NCBI RefSeq assembly: GCF_017114915.1
Contig: NZ_JAAUOE010000003.1
Location: 206,621-270,620 of the forward strand
Source of the DNA: Pseudomonas frederiksbergensis
GTDB taxonomy: Bacteria > Pseudomonadota > Gammaproteobacteria > Pseudomonadales > Pseudomonadaceae
DNA length: 64,000 bases
Reading direction: 5' to 3'
In this document: positions 63,998-64,000 of the stretch, piece after piece
Numbering within the stretch: position 1 is the first letter of the stretch
Layout of the letters: the number at the start of each line of letters is the position of its first letter
Notes under the pieces: generated by a model
Told to the model about the DNA's origin: nothing
The model's input: only the letters and a program-made list of their open reading frames with translations
Databases searched by the model: none
Translations under genes and position numbers: made by a program

Positions 63998-64000
63998 TAT

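Overview
The window is a stretch of chromosome from a Pseudomonas, most likely of the P. fluorescens group. The evidence is GC-rich coding sequence, the gene order gltA / sdhCDAB / sucAB-lpd-sucCD, a long run of late cobalamin genes under a B12 riboswitch, the order marR / MFS / glutathione peroxidase / fadL, and many copies of Pseudomonas intergenic REP elements (GTAGGAGCGAGGCTTGCCCG type). I see no prophage, transposase, CRISPR array or plasmid gene. This is core chromosome whose accessory content is mainly short repeats and regulatory elements.

Layout. 1-3.3 kb: a small membrane protein, a family-17 glycoside hydrolase fused to a membrane domain, and an orphan betaine-type binding protein. 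3.4-5.4 kb: yjcH-actP acetate uptake. 5.7-18.8 kb: the TCA block, with gltA divergent from sdhCDAB-sucAB-lpd-sucCD. 19-25 kb: brnQ, two membrane proteins, a small lipoprotein, two PaaI-type thioesterases and htpG behind a sigma-32 promoter. 25-30.5 kb: dienelactone hydrolase, pirin, OsmC, a DUF3859 protein behind a Pho box, a DUF3108 protein and purMN. 30.8-35.5 kb: DUF2066, a PerM-type permease, hda and two NlpC/P60 lipoproteins. 35.6-37.6 kb: a sorbosone-dehydrogenase-like lipoprotein and an unknown protein. 37.7-46.9 kb: a cobalamin riboswitch and ten tightly overlapping genes for the late B12 steps. 47.1-51.5 kb: MarR regulator, MFS transporter, an uncatalogued-size 40-residue membrane peptide, glutathione peroxidase, FadL and an unknown protein. 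51.8-54.9 kb: a small unknown protein with a structured leader, a long intergenic region with a Pho box and DnaA boxes, a Sel1-like protein and rmuC. 54.9-62.2 kb: an SLC5-type hybrid histidine kinase of the MxtR/CrbS kind, a cupin, a TDT transporter and an MFS-acyltransferase fusion. 62.2-64 kb: a guanidinium exporter under a guanidine-II (mini-ykkC) riboswitch, rdgC, and tRNA-Val and tRNA-Asp.

How the parts connect. Acetate uptake (actP), citrate synthase and the TCA enzymes supply and consume acetyl-CoA, and the MxtR/CrbS-like kinase at 54.9-58.4 kb belongs to a family known to control acetate use. The cobalamin block covers adenosylation, a,c-diamidation, lower-ligand synthesis and activation, aminopropanol arm assembly and final joining, all apparently from one riboswitch-controlled transcript.

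Most notable observations: the guanidine-II riboswitch at 62607-62657; a complete REP doublet that has become the coding 3' end of cobB; two three-half-site Pho boxes; a perfect 18-bp MarR-type palindrome with a near-copy at the marR start; a DnaA-box cluster next to an AT-rich stretch; a five-codon leader ORF overlapping the sdhC start; and several hairpins that could hide Shine-Dalgarno sequences (rdgC, second NlpC/P60 gene, lpd).
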